Shown: one piece after another, positions 5,135 to 5,140 of the stretch | Numbering within the stretch: position 1 is the first letter of the stretch | Layout: every line of letters begins with the position of its first letter | Source of the DNA: an uncultured Spirochaetaceae bacterium | Lineage (GTDB): Bacteria; Spirochaetota; Spirochaetia; Sphaerochaetales; Sphaerochaetaceae | Reading direction: 5' to 3' | DNA: 5,140 bases | Assembly: GCA_944389985.1 (NCBI GenBank) | Contig: CALXON010000221.1 | Coordinates: 1 to 5,140 of the forward strand | The notes under the pieces: generated by a model | What the model saw: only the letters and a program-made list of their open reading frames with translations | Database searches by the model: none | What the model was told of the DNA's origin: nothing | Position numbers and translations under genes: made by a program

Positions 5135-5140
5135 TAGCTT

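Overview
The window most likely comes from a host-associated or anaerobic spirochaete (Spirochaetota, perhaps Sphaerochaetaceae or Treponemataceae). The main clue is the sugar-binding protein's N-terminus, where a hydrophobic signal peptide is followed by a GGGSKES stretch with no lipobox cysteine, a style I associate with spirochaetal binding proteins. Moderate GC, strong AGGAGG-type ribosome sites and a poly-G tract in a lipoprotein gene are compatible. The assignment is an inference.

Left part (1-948, + strand). The window opens inside an unrecognised, probably beta-rich protein that ends at 372. A structured 51-nt gap leads to a 67-residue helix-turn-helix protein (424-627) with its own terminator (631-661). 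The stretch 628-948 has no convincing gene but is full of hairpins. Two neighbouring two-hairpin modules (721-803 and 837-910) share one layout: stem A ending in TCTCTC, an AATTAAT linker, then an 11-bp stem B. Every non-Watson-Crick pair is G-U if the + strand is the RNA, so this looks like transcribed, structured RNA. A further hairpin (918-941) serves as terminator for the convergent gene.

Middle part (949-1772). A minus-strand gene (949-1499) encodes a small lipoprotein. It is split into two frames exactly at a run of eight G just after the lipobox; nine (or six) G would restore a 183- (or 182-) residue protein. This suggests slipped-strand phase variation, or else a homopolymer sequencing error. 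The divergent intergenic region 1500-1772 holds a leader inverted repeat for the lipoprotein, an A/T-rich inverted repeat, and a TTGACA promoter with a perfect TGTAAA-N4-TTTACA palindrome in its spacer.

Right part (1773-5134, + strand). This is a carbohydrate-uptake operon in its usual order: a ROK-family repressor that has lost its kinase Asp, then 2 nt later a sugar-phosphate isomerase/epimerase-like TIM barrel with intact metal ligands, then 30 nt later a periplasmic sugar-binding protein of an ABC importer. Permease genes would be expected just past the window edge. The likely logic is that the repressor senses the sugar and controls its own operon through the palindrome, the binding protein delivers the sugar to the importer, and the TIM-barrel enzyme takes part in its breakdown. 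The binding-protein start codon lies in a 9-bp stem with the ribosome site in the loop, which may couple its translation to the upstream gene.
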